From the NCBI GenBank assembly GCA_032622095.1, contig CP136064.1:138277954-138341953 (forward strand): a stretch of 64,000 bases of DNA, in the 5' to 3' direction. Positions 38,266 to 51,990 of this stretch are shown piece after piece; the stretch's first letter is position 1; each line of letters opens with the position of its first letter. The notes under the pieces are model-generated. The model saw only the letters and a program-made list of their open reading frames with translations, did no database searches and was not told the DNA's origin. This DNA is from Siphonodentalium dalli (Eukaryota > Mollusca > Scaphopoda > Gadilida > Siphonodentaliidae). Made by a program: the position numbers and the translations under genes.

Positions 38266-39904
38266 AATTGCAGTGCAATTTCAATTTCATTCTAGTTATT
38301 ATTATTATTATAAAACACCTTTAATCTCAGAAACCGCCAGGTCGATTGATTTGATATTTCCTACACATATACATTCCGGTTCTAAAGTTCGGTATGGTCG
38401 AACGCTCTTTAAAAAACTTTTTTCTTCTGAATTTGACCAAATTCACAGGGCGGCATCGCTAGTCCGAACTGAAGACAACGCCGTAAAAATTAGCGGAATC
38501 GACCAAAAACTGACGTCACAGCACCCGATTCAAATTTTGACTTTTGCGTATCCTGCAAGGTGCCAGCCTTGCCCTGATTTCTTTGAAAAAGGCGAATAGA
38601 TCCAAAACGACTGAACCGATTGCCTTGATTTTGATATTTCCTACTCATATACATCCACGAAAAGTTAGTTTTATGCACTTACCGCTATTTTTGTCCGACC
38701 TTGACCTTGACCGTCGCCAGTAATTTTGTTGCAAAAAATAGTTTGTCCTAATTTGACCAAACTCACAGGGTGGTATCGCATGGCAAAGACGATTAAGATG
38801 CAATATAAAGTAGGTCAATCGGTCAAAAAATGGCGGAGTAATGGCGGATTGATTTTAGCCACATTTAAACTAGATTGAACTTTTATTGAGCTTGGACCTA
38901 TTATGGGTCAAAAATTGATTGACCGATTAGAATGATTTTTGGTACATATATAGCGTTCGTCCTTAGCTATTAACCGGACTGGGTGTGAATTTTGTACGAC
39001 ATTGATCTTTGCACTAAACGCTCTTCATGTGTATTACTGTTGTGACCGTATCTCCTCCGGAACGGCTTGAGATATCGAGTTCGGACTTGCATTATTAGTT
39101 TCCTCCCATCAAGTGCTACAAACACGCGAAAAATGGTATGGATAGCACTTCCGGTTCGAAAGATCGGTATTGGTCGAAGAATCGGTTAACGCTCTTTGAA
39201 AAACTTTTTTCTTCTAAATTTGACCAAATTCTTAGGGCGGCATCGCTAGTCCGAGCTGAAGACAACGCCGTAAAAATTAGCGAAATCGACCAAAAACTTA
39301 CGTCACAGCACCCGATTCAAATTTTGACTTTTGGGTATCCTGCAAGGTGCTCACCTTGCCCTGATTTCTTTGAAAAAGGCGAATAGATCCAAAACGACTC
39401 TACCGATTGCCTTGATTTTTTGTACTAACATAGCTCCCGTCCGTCGCTATTGACTGGACTGGGTGCGGAGTTCGTCCGACCTTGACCTTGGACGAAGAAT
39501 CGGTTAACGAATGATTTTTGGTACATATATAGCGTTCGTCCTTAGCTATTAACCGGACTGGGTGTGAATTTTGTACGACATTGATCTTTGCACTAAACGC
39601 TCTTCATGTGTATTACTGTTGTGACCGTATCTCCTCCGGAACGGCTTGAGATATCGAGTTCGGACTTGCATTATTAGTTTCCTCCCATCAAGTGCTACAA
39701 ACACGCGAAAAATGGTATGGATAGCACTTCCGGTTCGAAAGATCGGTATTGGTCGAAGAATCGGTTAACGCTCTTTGAAAAACTTTTTTCTTCTAAATTT
39801 GACCAAATTCATAGGGCGGCATCGCTAGTCCGAACTGAAGACAACGCCGTAAAAATTAGCGCAATCGACCAAAAACTGACGTCACAGCACCCGATTCAAA
39901 TTTT
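38266..39904 (+). repeat. Copy of the 26.85-28.6 kb block with a private deletion
   Basis: Landmarks at 38,490 and 39,138 match 52,060 and 52,708 (offset 13,570) and the 787-type units in both 4.1-kb copies. At about 38,374 CACATATACATTCCGG joins two normally separate modules. The GTTAGTTTTATGCAC module and most of the ~180-bp module are missing here but present in the sister copies. The GTTAACGAATGATTTTTGG junction recurs at about 39,503. Confidence 0.88.
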
Positions 39905-41733
39905 GACGTGTGGGTATCCTGCAAGGTGTACGCCTTGTCCTGATTTCTTTGAAAAAGACGAATAGATCCAAAACGACTCTACCGATTGCCTTGATTTTAC
40001 GTACGTACATAGCTCCCGTCCTTGGCTATTGACTGGACTGGGTGCGGAGTTCGTCCGACCTTGACCTTGGCACAAAACGCTCTTCATGTTGATTACTGTT
40101 GTGTGCGCATCTCCTCCAGAACGGCTTAAGATATCGAGTTCGGACTTGCTCTATTAGCTTCGTTTTCTCATGCGCTACACACGGACACAAAATGGTTCAC
40201 CTTGGTAAACATTGAAGTATCGAAATTGCAGTGCAATTTCAATTTCATTCTAGTTATTATACTTCAATGTGTTAACATTGAAGTATATTGTAATTCTTAT
40301 TTTTATTTTTATTTATTATACTTCAATGTGTTAACATTGAAGTATATTGTAATTCTTATTTTTATTTTTTTTATTATTATTATTATAAAATACCTTATAT
40401 CCCAGAAACCGCCTGGTCGATTGATTTGATGTTTCCTACCCATATCCATACACGAAAAGTTAGTTTTATGCACTTATCGCTATTTTTGTACGACCTTGAC
40501 CTTTGCACTAAACGCTCTTCATGTGTATTACTGTTGTGTACGCATCTCATCCGGAACGGCTTGAGATATCGATTTCGGACTTGCATTATTAGTTTCCTCT
40601 CATCATGTGCTACAAACTTTGCGAAAAATAGTACGGATAGCACTTCCGGTTCGAAAGTTCGGTATGGTCAAACGCTCTTGAAAAAACTTTTTTCTTCTGA
40701 ATTTGACCAAATTTATAGGGCGGATTCGGTAGTCCGAACTGAAGACAGCGCCGTAAAAATTAGCGCAATCGACCAAATTTTGACTTTTGGGTATCCTGCA
40801 AGGTGCAAACCTTGCCCTGATTTCATTGAAAAAGGCGAATAGATCCAAAACGACTACCGATTGCCTTGATTTTGTGTACTAACATAGCTCCCGTCCTTGG
40901 CTATTGACTGGACAGGGTGCGGAGTTCGTCCGACCTTGACCTTGGACGAAGAATCGGTTAACGCTCTTTGAAAAACTTTTTTCTTCTGAATTTGACCAAA
41001 TTCATACGGCGGCATCGTAAGTCCGAACTGAAGACAGCGCCGTAAAATTTAGCGCAATCGACCAAAATCTGACGTCACAGCACCCGATTCAAATTTTGAC
41101 TTTTGGGTATCCTGCAAGGTGCCGACCTTGCCCTGATTTCTTTGAAAAAGGCGAATAGATCCAAAACGACTCTACCGATTGCCTTGATTTTTTGTACTAA
41201 CATAGCTCCCGTCCTTGGCTATTGACTGGACTGGGTGCGGAGTTCGTCCGACCTTGACCTTGGACGAAGAATCGGTTAACGCTCTTTATAACACTTTTTT
41301 CTTCTAAATTTGACCAAATTCATACGGCGGCATCGTAAGTCCGAACTGAAGACAGCGCCGTAAAATTTAGCGCAATCGACCAAAATCTGACGTCACAGCA
41401 CCCGATTCAAATTTTGACTTTTGGGTATCCTGCAAGGTGCCAACCTTGCCCTTATTTCTTTGAAAAAGGCGAATAGATCCAAAACGACTCTACCGATTGC
41501 CTTGATATTTTGTACTAACATAGCTCCCGCCCTTGGCTATTGACTGGACTGGGTGCGGAGTTCGTCCGACCTTGACCTTGGACGAAGAACCGGTTAACGC
41601 TCTTTATAACACTTTTTTCTTCTAAATTTGACCAAATTCATAGGGCGGCATCGCTAGTCCGAACTGAAGACAACGTCGTAAAAAATAGCGCAATCGACAA
41701 AAAACTGACGTCACAGCACCCGATTCAAATTTT
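39905..41733 (+). repeat. 1829-bp higher-order unit
   Basis: It is bounded by GACGTGTGGGTATCC at 39,905 and 41,734. It equals the 2614-bp units that follow except for a missing 785 bp, which is one long composite unit (the one with GGTGGGAGCC, at 43,562-44,347 in the next copy). Confidence 0.9.
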
Positions 41734-44347
41734 GACGTGTGGGTATCCTGCAAGGTGTACGCCTTGTCCTGATTTCTTTGAAAAAGACGAATAGATCCAA
41801 AACGACTCTACCGATTGCCTTGATTTTACGTACGTACATAGCTCCCGTCCTTGGCTATTGACTGGACTGGGTGCGGAGTTCGTCCGACCTTGACCTTGGC
41901 ACAAAACGCTCTTCATGTTGATTACTGTTGTGTGCGCATCTCCTCCAGAACGGCTTAAGATATCGAGTTCGGACTTGCTCTATTAGCTTCGTTTTCTCAT
42001 GCGCTACACACGGACACAAAATGGTTCACCTTGGTAAACATTGAAGTATCGAAATTGCAGTGCAATTTCAATTTCATTCTAGTTATTATACTTCAATGTG
42101 TTAACATTGAAGTATATTGTAATTCTTATTTTTATTTTTATTTATTATACTTCAATGTGTTAACATTGAAGTATATTGTAATTCTTATTTTTATTTTTTT
42201 TATTATTATTATTATAAAATACCTTATATCCCAGAAACCGCCTGGTCGATTGATTTGATGTTTCCTACCCATATCCATACACGAAAAGTTAGTTTTATGC
42301 ACTTATCGCTATTTTTGTACGACCTTGACCTTTGCACTAAACGCTCTTCATGTGTATTACTGTTGTGTACGCATCTCATCCGGAACGGCTTGAGATATCG
42401 ATTTCGGACTTGCATTATTAGTTTCCTCTCATCATGTGCTACAAACTTTGCGAAAAATAGTACGGATAGCACTTCCGGTTCGAAAGTTCGGTATGGTCAA
42501 ACGCTCTTGAAAAAACTTTTTTCTTCTGAATTTGACCAAATTTATAGGGCGGATTCGGTAGTCCGAACTGAAGACAGCGCCGTAAAAATTAGCGCAATCG
42601 ACCAAATTTTGACTTTTGGGTATCCTGCAAGGTGCAAACCTTGCCCTGATTTCATTGAAAAAGGCGAATAGATCCAAAACGACTACCGATTGCCTTGATT
42701 TTGTGTACTAACATAGCTCCCGTCCTTGGCTATTGACTGGACAGGGTGCGGAGTTCGTCCGACCTTGACCTTGGACGAAGAATCGGTTAACGCTCTTTGA
42801 AAAACTTTTTTCTTCTGAATTTGACCAAATTCATACGGCGGCATCGTAAGTCCGAACTGAAGACAGCGCCGTAAAATTTAGCGCAATCGACCAAAATCTG
42901 ACGTCACAGCACCCGATTCAAATTTTGACTTTTGGGTATCCTGCAAGGTGCCGACCTTGCCCTGATTTCTTTGAAAAAGGCGAATAGATCCAAAACGACT
43001 CTACCGATTGCCTTGATTTTTTGTACTAACATAGCTCCCGTCCTTGGCTATTGACTGGACTGGGTGCGGAGTTCGTCCGACCTTGACCTTGGACGAAGAA
43101 TCGGTTAACGCTCTTTATAACACTTTTTTCTTCTAAATTTGACCAAATTCATACGGCGGCATCGTAAGTCCGAACTGAAGACAGCGCCGTAAAATTTAGC
43201 GCAATCGACCAAAATCTGACGTCACAGCACCCGATTCAAATTTTGACTTTTGGGTATCCTGCAAGGTGCCAACCTTGCCCTTATTTCTTTGAAAAAGGCG
43301 AATAGATCCAAAACGACTCTACCGATTGCCTTGATATTTTGTACTAACATAGCTCCCGCCCTTGGCTATTGACTGGACTGGGTGCGGAGTTCGTCCGACC
43401 TTGACCTTGGACGAAGAACCGGTTAACGCTCTTTATAACACTTTTTTCTTCTAAATTTGACCAAATTCATAGGGCGGCATCGCTAGTCCGAACTGAAGAC
43501 AACGTCGTAAAAAATAGCGCAATCGACAAAAAACTGACGTCACAGCACCCGATTCAAATTTTGACGTGTGGGTATCCTGCAAGGTGGGAGCCTTGACCTG
43601 ATTTCTTTGAAAAAGGCGAATAGATCCAAAACGACACTATCGATTGCCTTGATTTTACGTACGTACATAGCTTCCGTCCTTGGCTATTGACTGGACTCAG
43701 TGCGGAGTTCGTCCGACCTTGACCTTGGCACAAAACGCTCTTCATGTTGATTACTGTTGTGTGCGCATCTCCTCCAGAACGGCTTGAGATATCGAGTTCG
43801 AACTTGCTCTATTAGGTTCGTCTTCTCATGCGCTACACGCACACAAAAATGGTTCACCTTGGTAAACATTGAAGTATCGAAATTGCAGTGCAATTTCAAT
43901 TTCATTCTAGTTATTATTATTATTATAAAACACCTTTAATCTCAGAAACCGCCAGGTCGATTGATTTGATATTTCCTACACATATACATACACGAAAAGT
44001 TAGTTTTATGCACTTACCGCTATTTTTGTATGACCTTGACCTTTGGACTAAACGCTCTTCATGTGTATTACTGTTGTGCACGTATCTCCTCCGGAAGGGC
44101 TTGAGCTATCGAGTTCGGACTTGCATTATTTGTTTCCTCTCATCATGTGCTACAAACACGCGAAAAAATGGCATGGATAGCACTTCCGGTTCTAAAGTTC
44201 GGTATGGTCGAACGCTCTTTAAAAACCTTTTTCTATTGAATTTGACCAAATTCATAGGGCGGCATCGCTAGTCCGAACTGAAGACAACGTCGTAAAAAAT
44301 AGCGCAATCGACCAAAAACTGACGTCACAGCACCCGATTCAAATTTT
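41734..44347 (+). repeat. 2614-bp higher-order unit, copy 1
   Basis: It holds a long unit with two hairpins, the two modules that follow it, three short monomers with the CATACGG and CTTTATAAC variants, and a second long unit. It carries GAAGAACCGG at about 43,414, a change shared with the 1829-bp unit (about 41,585) but not with later copies. Confidence 0.92.
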
Positions 44348-46961
44348 GACGTGTGGGTATCCTGCAAGGTGTGCGCCTTGTCCTGATTTCTTTGAAAAAG
44401 ACGAATAGATCCAAAACGACTCTACCGATTGCCTTGATTTTACGTACGTACATAGCTCCCGTCCTTGGCTATTGACTGGACTGGGTGCGGAGTTCGTCCG
44501 ACCTTGACCTTGGCACAAAACGCTCTTCATGTTGATTACTGTTGTGTGCGCATCTCCTCCAGAACGGCTTAAGATATCGAGTTCGGACTTGCTCTATTAG
44601 CTTCGTTTTCTCATGCGCTACACACGGACACAAAATGGTTCACCTTGGTAAACATTGAAGTATCGAAATTGCAGTGCAATTTCAATTTCATTCTAGTTAT
44701 TATACTTCAATGTGTTAACATTGAAGTATATTGTAATTCTTATTTTTATTTTTATTTATTATACTTCAATGTGTTAACATTGAAGTATATTGTAATTCTT
44801 ATTTTTATTTTTTTTATTATTATTATTATAAAATACCTTATATCCCAGAAACCGCCTGGTCGATTGATTTGATGTTTCCTACCCATATCCATACACGAAA
44901 AGTTAGTTTTATGCACTTATCGCTATTTTTGTACGACCTTGACCTTTGCACTAAACGCTCTTCATGTGTATTACTGTTGTGTACGCATCTCATCCGGAAC
45001 GGCTTGAGATATCGATTTCGGACTTGCATTATTAGTTTCCTCTCATCATGTGCTACAAACTTTGCGAAAAATAGTACGGATAGCACTTCCGGTTCGAAAG
45101 TTCGGTATGGTCAAACGCTCTTGAAAAAACTTTTTTCTTCTGAATTTGACCAAATTTATAGGGCGGATTCGGTAGTCCGAACTGAAGACAGCGCCGTAAA
45201 AATTAGCGCAATCGACCAAATTTTGACTTTTGGGTATCCTGCAAGGTGCAAACCTTGCCCTGATTTCATTGAAAAAGGCGAATAGATCCAAAACGACTAC
45301 CGATTGCCTTGATTTTGTGTACTAACATAGCTCCCGTCCTTGGCTATTGACTGGACAGGGTGCGGAGTTCGTCCGACCTTGACCTTGGACGAAGAATCGG
45401 TTAACGCTCTTTGAAAAACTTTTTTCTTCTGAATTTGACCAAATTCATACGGCGGCATCGTAAGTCCGAACTGAAGACAGCGCCGTAAAATTTAGCGCAA
45501 TCGACCAAAATCTGACGTCACAGCACCCGATTCAAATTTTGACTTTTGGGTATCCTGCAAGGTGCCGACCTTGCCCTGATTTCTTTGAAAAAGGCGAATA
45601 GATCCAAAACGACTCTACCGATTGCCTTGATTTTTTGTACTAACATAGCTCCCGTCCTTGGCTATTGACTGGACTGGGTGCGGAGTTCGTCCGACCTTGA
45701 CCTTGGACGAAGAATCGGTTAACGCTCTTTATAACACTTTTTTCTTCTAAATTTGACCAAATTCATACGGCGGCATCGTAAGTCCGAACTGAAGACAGCG
45801 CCGTAAAATTTAGCGCAATCGACCAAAATCTGACGTCACAGCACCCGATTCAAATTTTGACTTTTGGGTATCCTGCAAGGTGCCAACCTTGCCCTTATTT
45901 CTTTGAAAAAGGCGAATAGATCCAAAACGACTCTACCGATTGCCTTGATATTTTGTACTAACATAGCTCCCGCCCTTGGCTATTGACTGGACTGGGTGCG
46001 GAGTTCGTCCGACCTTGACCTTGGACGAAGAATCGGTTAACGCTCTTTATAACACTTTTTTCTTCTAAATTTGACCAAATTCATAGGGCGGCATCGCTAG
46101 TCCGAACTGAAGACAACGTCGTAAAAAATAGCGCAATCGACAAAAAACTGACGTCACAGCACCCGATTCAAATTTTGACGTGTGGGTATCCTGCAAGGTG
46201 GGAGCCTTGACCTGATTTCTTTGAAAAAGGCGAATAGATCCAAAACGACACTATCGATTGCCTTGATTTTACGTACGTACATAGCTTCCGTCCTTGGCTA
46301 TTGACTGGACTCAGTGCGGAGTTCGTCCGACCTTGACCTTGGCACAAAACGCTCTTCATGTTGATTACTGTTGTGTGCGCATCTCCTCCAGAACGGCTTG
46401 AGATATCGAGTTCGAACTTGCTCTATTAGGTTCGTCTTCTCATGCGCTACACGCACACAAAAATGGTTCACCTTGGTAAACATTGAAGTATCGAAATTGC
46501 AGTGCAATTTCAATTTCATTCTAGTTATTATTATTATTATAAAACACCTTTAATCTCAGAAACCGCCAGGTCGATTGATTTGATATTTCCTACACATATA
46601 CATACACGAAAAGTTAGTTTTATGCACTTACCGCTATTTTTGTATGACCTTGACCTTTGGACTAAACGCTCTTCATGTGTATTACTGTTGTGCACGTATC
46701 TCCTCCGGAAGGGCTTGAGCTATCGAGTTCGGACTTGCATTATTTGTTTCCTCTCATCATGTGCTACAAACACGCGAAAAAATGGCATGGATAGCACTTC
46801 CGGTTCTAAAGTTCGGTATGGTCGAACGCTCTTTAAAAACCTTTTTCTATTGAATTTGACCAAATTCATAGGGCGGCATCGCTAGTCCGAACTGAAGACA
46901 ACGTCGTAAAAAATAGCGCAATCGACCAAAAACTGACGTCACAGCACCCGATTCAAATTTT
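44348..46961 (+). repeat. 2614-bp higher-order unit, copy 2
   Basis: Same layout as the previous copy at an offset of exactly 2614 bp. Differences are single-base changes only. Confidence 0.92.
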
Positions 46962-49575
46962 GACGTGTGGGTATCCTGCAAGGTGTGCGCCTTGTCCTGA
47001 TTTCTTTGAAAAAGACGAATAGATCCAAAACGACTCTACCGATTGCCTTGATTTTACGTACGTACATAGCTCCCGTCCTTGGCTATTGACTGGACTGGGT
47101 GCGGAGTTCGTCCGACCTTGACCTTGGCACAAAACGCTCTTCATGTTGATTACTGTTGTGTGCGCATCTCCTCCAGAACGGCTTAAGATATCGAGTTCGG
47201 ACTTGCTCTATTAGCTTCGTTTTCTCATGCGCTACACACGGACACAAAATGGTTCACCTTGGTAAACATTGAAGTATCGAAATTGCAGTGCAATTTCAAT
47301 TTCATTCTAGTTATTATACTTCAATGTGTTAACATTGAAGTATATTGTAATTCTTATTTTTATTTTTATTTATTATACTTCAATGTGTTAACATTGAAGT
47401 ATATTGTAATTCTTATTTTTATTTTTTTTATTATTATTATTATAAAATACCTTATATCCCAGAAACCGCCTGGTCGATTGATTTGATGTTTCCTACCCAT
47501 ATCCATACACGAAAAGTTAGTTTTATGCACTTATCGCTATTTTTGTACGACCTTGACCTTTGCACTAAACGCTCTTCATGTGTATTACTGTTGTGTACGC
47601 ATCTCATCCGGAACGGCTTGAGATATCGATTTCGGACTTGCATTATTAGTTTCCTCTCATCATGTGCTACAAACTTTGCGAAAAATAGTACGGATAGCAC
47701 TTCCGGTTCGAAAGTTCGGTATGGTCAAACGCTCTTGAAAAAACTTTTTTCTTCTGAATTTGACCAAATTTATAGGGCGGATTCGGTAGTCCGAACTGAA
47801 GACAGCGCCGTAAAAATTAGCGCAATCGACCAAATTTTGACTTTTGGGTATCCTGCAAGGTGCAAACCTTGCCCTGATTTCATTGAAAAAGGCGAATAGA
47901 TCCAAAACGACTACCGATTGCCTTGATTTTGTGTACTAACATAGCTCCCGTCCTTGGCTATTGACTGGACAGGGTGCGGAGTTCGTCCGACCTTGACCTT
48001 GGACGAAGAATCGGTTAACGCTCTTTGAAAAACTTTTTTCTTCTGAATTTGACCAAATTCATACGGCGGCATCGTAAGTCCGAACTGAAGACAGCGCCGT
48101 AAAATTTAGCGCAATCGACCAAAATCTGACGTCACAGCACCCGATTCAAATTTTGACTTTTGGGTATCCTGCAAGGTGCCGACCTTGCCCTGATTTCTTT
48201 GAAAAAGGCGAATAGATCCAAAACGACTCTACCGATTGCCTTGATTTTTTGTACTAACATAGCTCCCGTCCTTGGCTATTGACTGGACTGGGTGCGGAGT
48301 TCGTCCGACCTTGACCTTGGACGAAGAATCGGTTAACGCTCTTTATAACACTTTTTTCTTCTAAATTTGACCAAATTCATACGGCGGCATCGTAAGTCCG
48401 AACTGAAGACAGCGCCGTAAAATTTAGCGCAATCGACCAAAATCTGACGTCACAGCACCCGATTCAAATTTTGACTTTTGGGTATCCTGCAAGGTGCCAA
48501 CCTTGCCCTTATTTCTTTGAAAAAGGCGAATAGATCCAAAACGACTCTACCGATTGCCTTGATATTTTGTACTAACATAGCTCCCGCCCTTGGCTATTGA
48601 CTGGACTGGGTGCGGAGTTCGTCCGACCTTGACCTTGGACGAAGAATCGGTTAACGCTCTTTATAACACTTTTTTCTTCTAAATTTGACCAAATTCATAG
48701 GGCGGCATCGCTAGTCCGAACTGAAGACAACGTCGTAAAAAATAGCGCAATCGACAAAAAACTGACGTCACAGCACCCGATTCAAATTTTGACGTGTGGG
48801 TATCCTGCAAGGTGGGAGCCTTGACCTGATTTCTTTGAAAAAGGCGAATAGATCCAAAACGACACTATCGATTGCCTTGATTTTACGTACGTACATAGCT
48901 TCCGTCCTTGGCTATTGACTGGACTCAGTGCGGAGTTCGTCCGACCTTGACCTTGGCACAAAACGCTCTTCATGTTGATTACTGTTGTGTGCGCATCTCC
49001 TCCAGAACGGCTTGAGATATCGAGTTCGAACTTGCTCTATTAGGTTCGTCTTCTCATGCGCTACACGCACACAAAAATGGTTCACCTTGGTAAACATTGA
49101 AGTATCGAAATTGCAGTGCAATTTCAATTTCATTCTAGTTATTATTATTATTATAAAACACCTTTAATCTCAGAAACCGCCAGGTCGATTGATTTGATAT
49201 TTCCTACACATATACATACACGAAAAGTTAGTTTTATGCACTTACCGCTATTTTTGTATGACCTTGACCTTTGGACTAAACGCTCTTCATGTGTATTACT
49301 GTTGTGCACGTATCTCCTCCGGAAGGGCTTGAGCTATCGAGTTCGGACTTGCATTATTTGTTTCCTCTCATCATGTGCTACAAACACGCGAAAAAATGGC
49401 ATGGATAGCACTTCCGGTTCTAAAGTTCGGTATGGTCGAACGCTCTTTAAAAAACTTTTTCTATTGAATTTGACCAAATTCATAGGGCGGCATCGCTAGT
49501 CCGAACTGAAGACAACGTCGTAAAAAATAGCGCAATCGACCAAAAACTGACGTCACAGCACCCGATTCAAATTTT
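46962..49575 (+). repeat. 2614-bp higher-order unit, copy 3
   Basis: Same layout again. Near 49,448 it reads TTTAAAAAACTTTTTCTATTG where the two earlier copies read TTTAAAAACCTTTTTCTATTG, which marks this copy. Confidence 0.92.
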
Positions 49576-51990
49576 GACGTGTGGGTATCCTGCAAGGTGT
49601 GCGCCTTGTCCTGATTTCTTTGAAAAAGACGAATAGATCCAAAACGACTCTACCGATTGCCTTGATTTTACGTACGTACATAGCTCCCGTCCTTGGCTAT
49701 TGACTGGACTGGGTGCGGAGTTCGTCCGACCTTGACCTTGGCACAAAACGCTCTTCATGTTGATTACTGTTGTGTGCGCATCTCCTCCAGAACGGCTTAA
49801 GATATCGAGTTCGGACTTGCTCTATTAGCTTCGTTTTCTCATGCGCTACACACGGACACACATGTGTTAACATTGAAGTATATTGTAATTCTTATTTTTA
49901 TTTTTATTTATTATACTTCAATGTGTTAACATTGAAGTATATTGTAATTCTTATTTTTATTTTTTTTATTATTATTATTATAAAATACCTTATATCCCAG
50001 AAACCGCCTGGTCGATTGATTTGATGTTTCCTACCCATATCCATACACGAAAAGTTAGTTTTATGCACTTATCGCTATTTTTGTACGACCTTGACCTTTG
50101 CACTAAACGCTCTTCATGTGTATTACTGTTGTGTACGCATCTCATCCGGAACGGCTTGAGATATCGATTTCGGACTTGCATTATTAGTTTCCTCTCATCA
50201 TGTGCTACAAACTTTGCGAAAAATAGTACGGATAGCACTTCCGGTTCGAAAGTTCGGTATGGTCAAACGCTCTTGAAAAAACTTTTTTCTTCTGAATTTG
50301 ACCAAATTTATAGGGCGGATTCGGTAGTCCGAACTGAAGACAGCGCCGTAAAAATTAGCGCAATCGACCAAATTTTGACTTTTGGGTATCCTGCAAGGTG
50401 CAAACCTTGCCCTGATTTCATTGAAAAAGGCGAATAGATCCAAAACGACTACCGATTGCCTTGATTTTGTGTACTAACATAGCTCCCGTCCTTGGCTATT
50501 GACTGGACAGGGTGCGGAGTTCGTCCGACCTTGACCTTGGACGAAGAATCGGTTAACGCTCTTTGAAAAACTTTTTTCTTCTGAATTTGACCAAATTCAT
50601 ACGGCGGCATCGTAAGTCCGAACTGAAGACAGCGCCGTAAAATTTAGCGCAATCGACCAAAATCTGACGTCACAGCACCCGATTCAAATTTTGACTTTTG
50701 GGTATCCTGCAAGGTGCCGACCTTGCCCTGATTTCTTTGAAAAAGGCGAATAGATCCAAAACGACTCTACCGATTGCCTTGATTTTTTGTACTAACATAG
50801 CTCCCGTCCTTGGCTATTGACTGGACTGGGTGCGGAGTTCGTCCGACCTTGACCTTGGACGAAGAATCGGTTAACGCTCTTTATAACACTTTTTTCTTCT
50901 AAATTTGACCAAATTCATACGGCGGCATCGTAAGTCCGAACTGAAGACAGCGCCGTAAAATTTAGCGCAATCGACCAAAATCTGACGTCACAGCACCCGA
51001 TTCAAATTTTGACTTTTGGGTATCCTGCAAGGTGCCAACCTTGCCCTTATTTCTTTGAAAAAGGCGAATAGATCCAAAACGACTCTACCGATTGCCTTGA
51101 TATTTTGTACTAACATAGCTCCCGCCCTTGGCTATTGACTGGACTGGGTGCGGAGTTCGTCCGACCTTGACCTTGGACGAAGAATCGGTTAACGCTCTTT
51201 ATAACACTTTTTTCTTCTAAATTTGACCAAATTCATAGGGCGGCATCGCTAGTCCGAACTGAAGACAACGTCGTAAAAAATAGCGCAATCGACAAAAAAC
51301 TGACGTCACAGCACCCGATTCAAATTTTGACGTGTGGGTATCCTGCAAGGTGGGAGCCTTGACCTGATTTCTTTGAAAAAGGCGAATAGATCCAAAACGA
51401 CACTATCGATTGCCTTGATTTTACGTACGTACATAGCTTCCGTCCTTGGCTATTGACTGGACTCAGTGCGGAGTTCGTCCGACCTTGACCTTGGCACAAA
51501 ACGCTCTTCATGTTGATTACTGTTGTGTGCGCATCTCCTCCAGAACGGCTTGAGATATCGAGTTCGAACTTGCTCTATTAGGTTCGTCTTCTCATGCGCT
51601 ACACGCACACAAAAATGGTTCACCTTGGTAAACATTGAAGTATCGAAATTGCAGTGCAATTTCAATTTCATTCTAGTTATTATTATTATTATAAAACACC
51701 TTTAATCTCAGAAACCGCCAGGTCGATTGATTTGATATTTCCTACACATATACATACACGAAAAGTTAGTTTTATGCACTTACCGCTATTTTTGTATGAC
51801 CTTGACCTTTGGACTAAACGCTCTTCATGTGTATTACTGTTGTGCACGTATCTCCTCCGGAAGGGCTTGAGCTATCGAGTTCGGACTTGCATTATTTGTT
51901 TCCTCTCATCATGTGCTACAAACACGCGAAAAAATGGCATGGATAGCACTTCCGGTTCTAAAGTTCGGTATGGTCGAACGCTCTTTAAAA
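49576..51990 (+). repeat. 2538-type higher-order unit with a 76-bp deletion
   Basis: It follows the 2614-bp units, but landmarks after about 49,860 are spaced 2538 bp from the previous copy. At 49,853-49,868 CGGACACACATGTGTTAAC replaces the segment with ATGGTTCACC, the GAAATTGCA palindrome and the first hairpin half. At about 51,990 the unit switches to the 787-type block. Confidence 0.9.
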
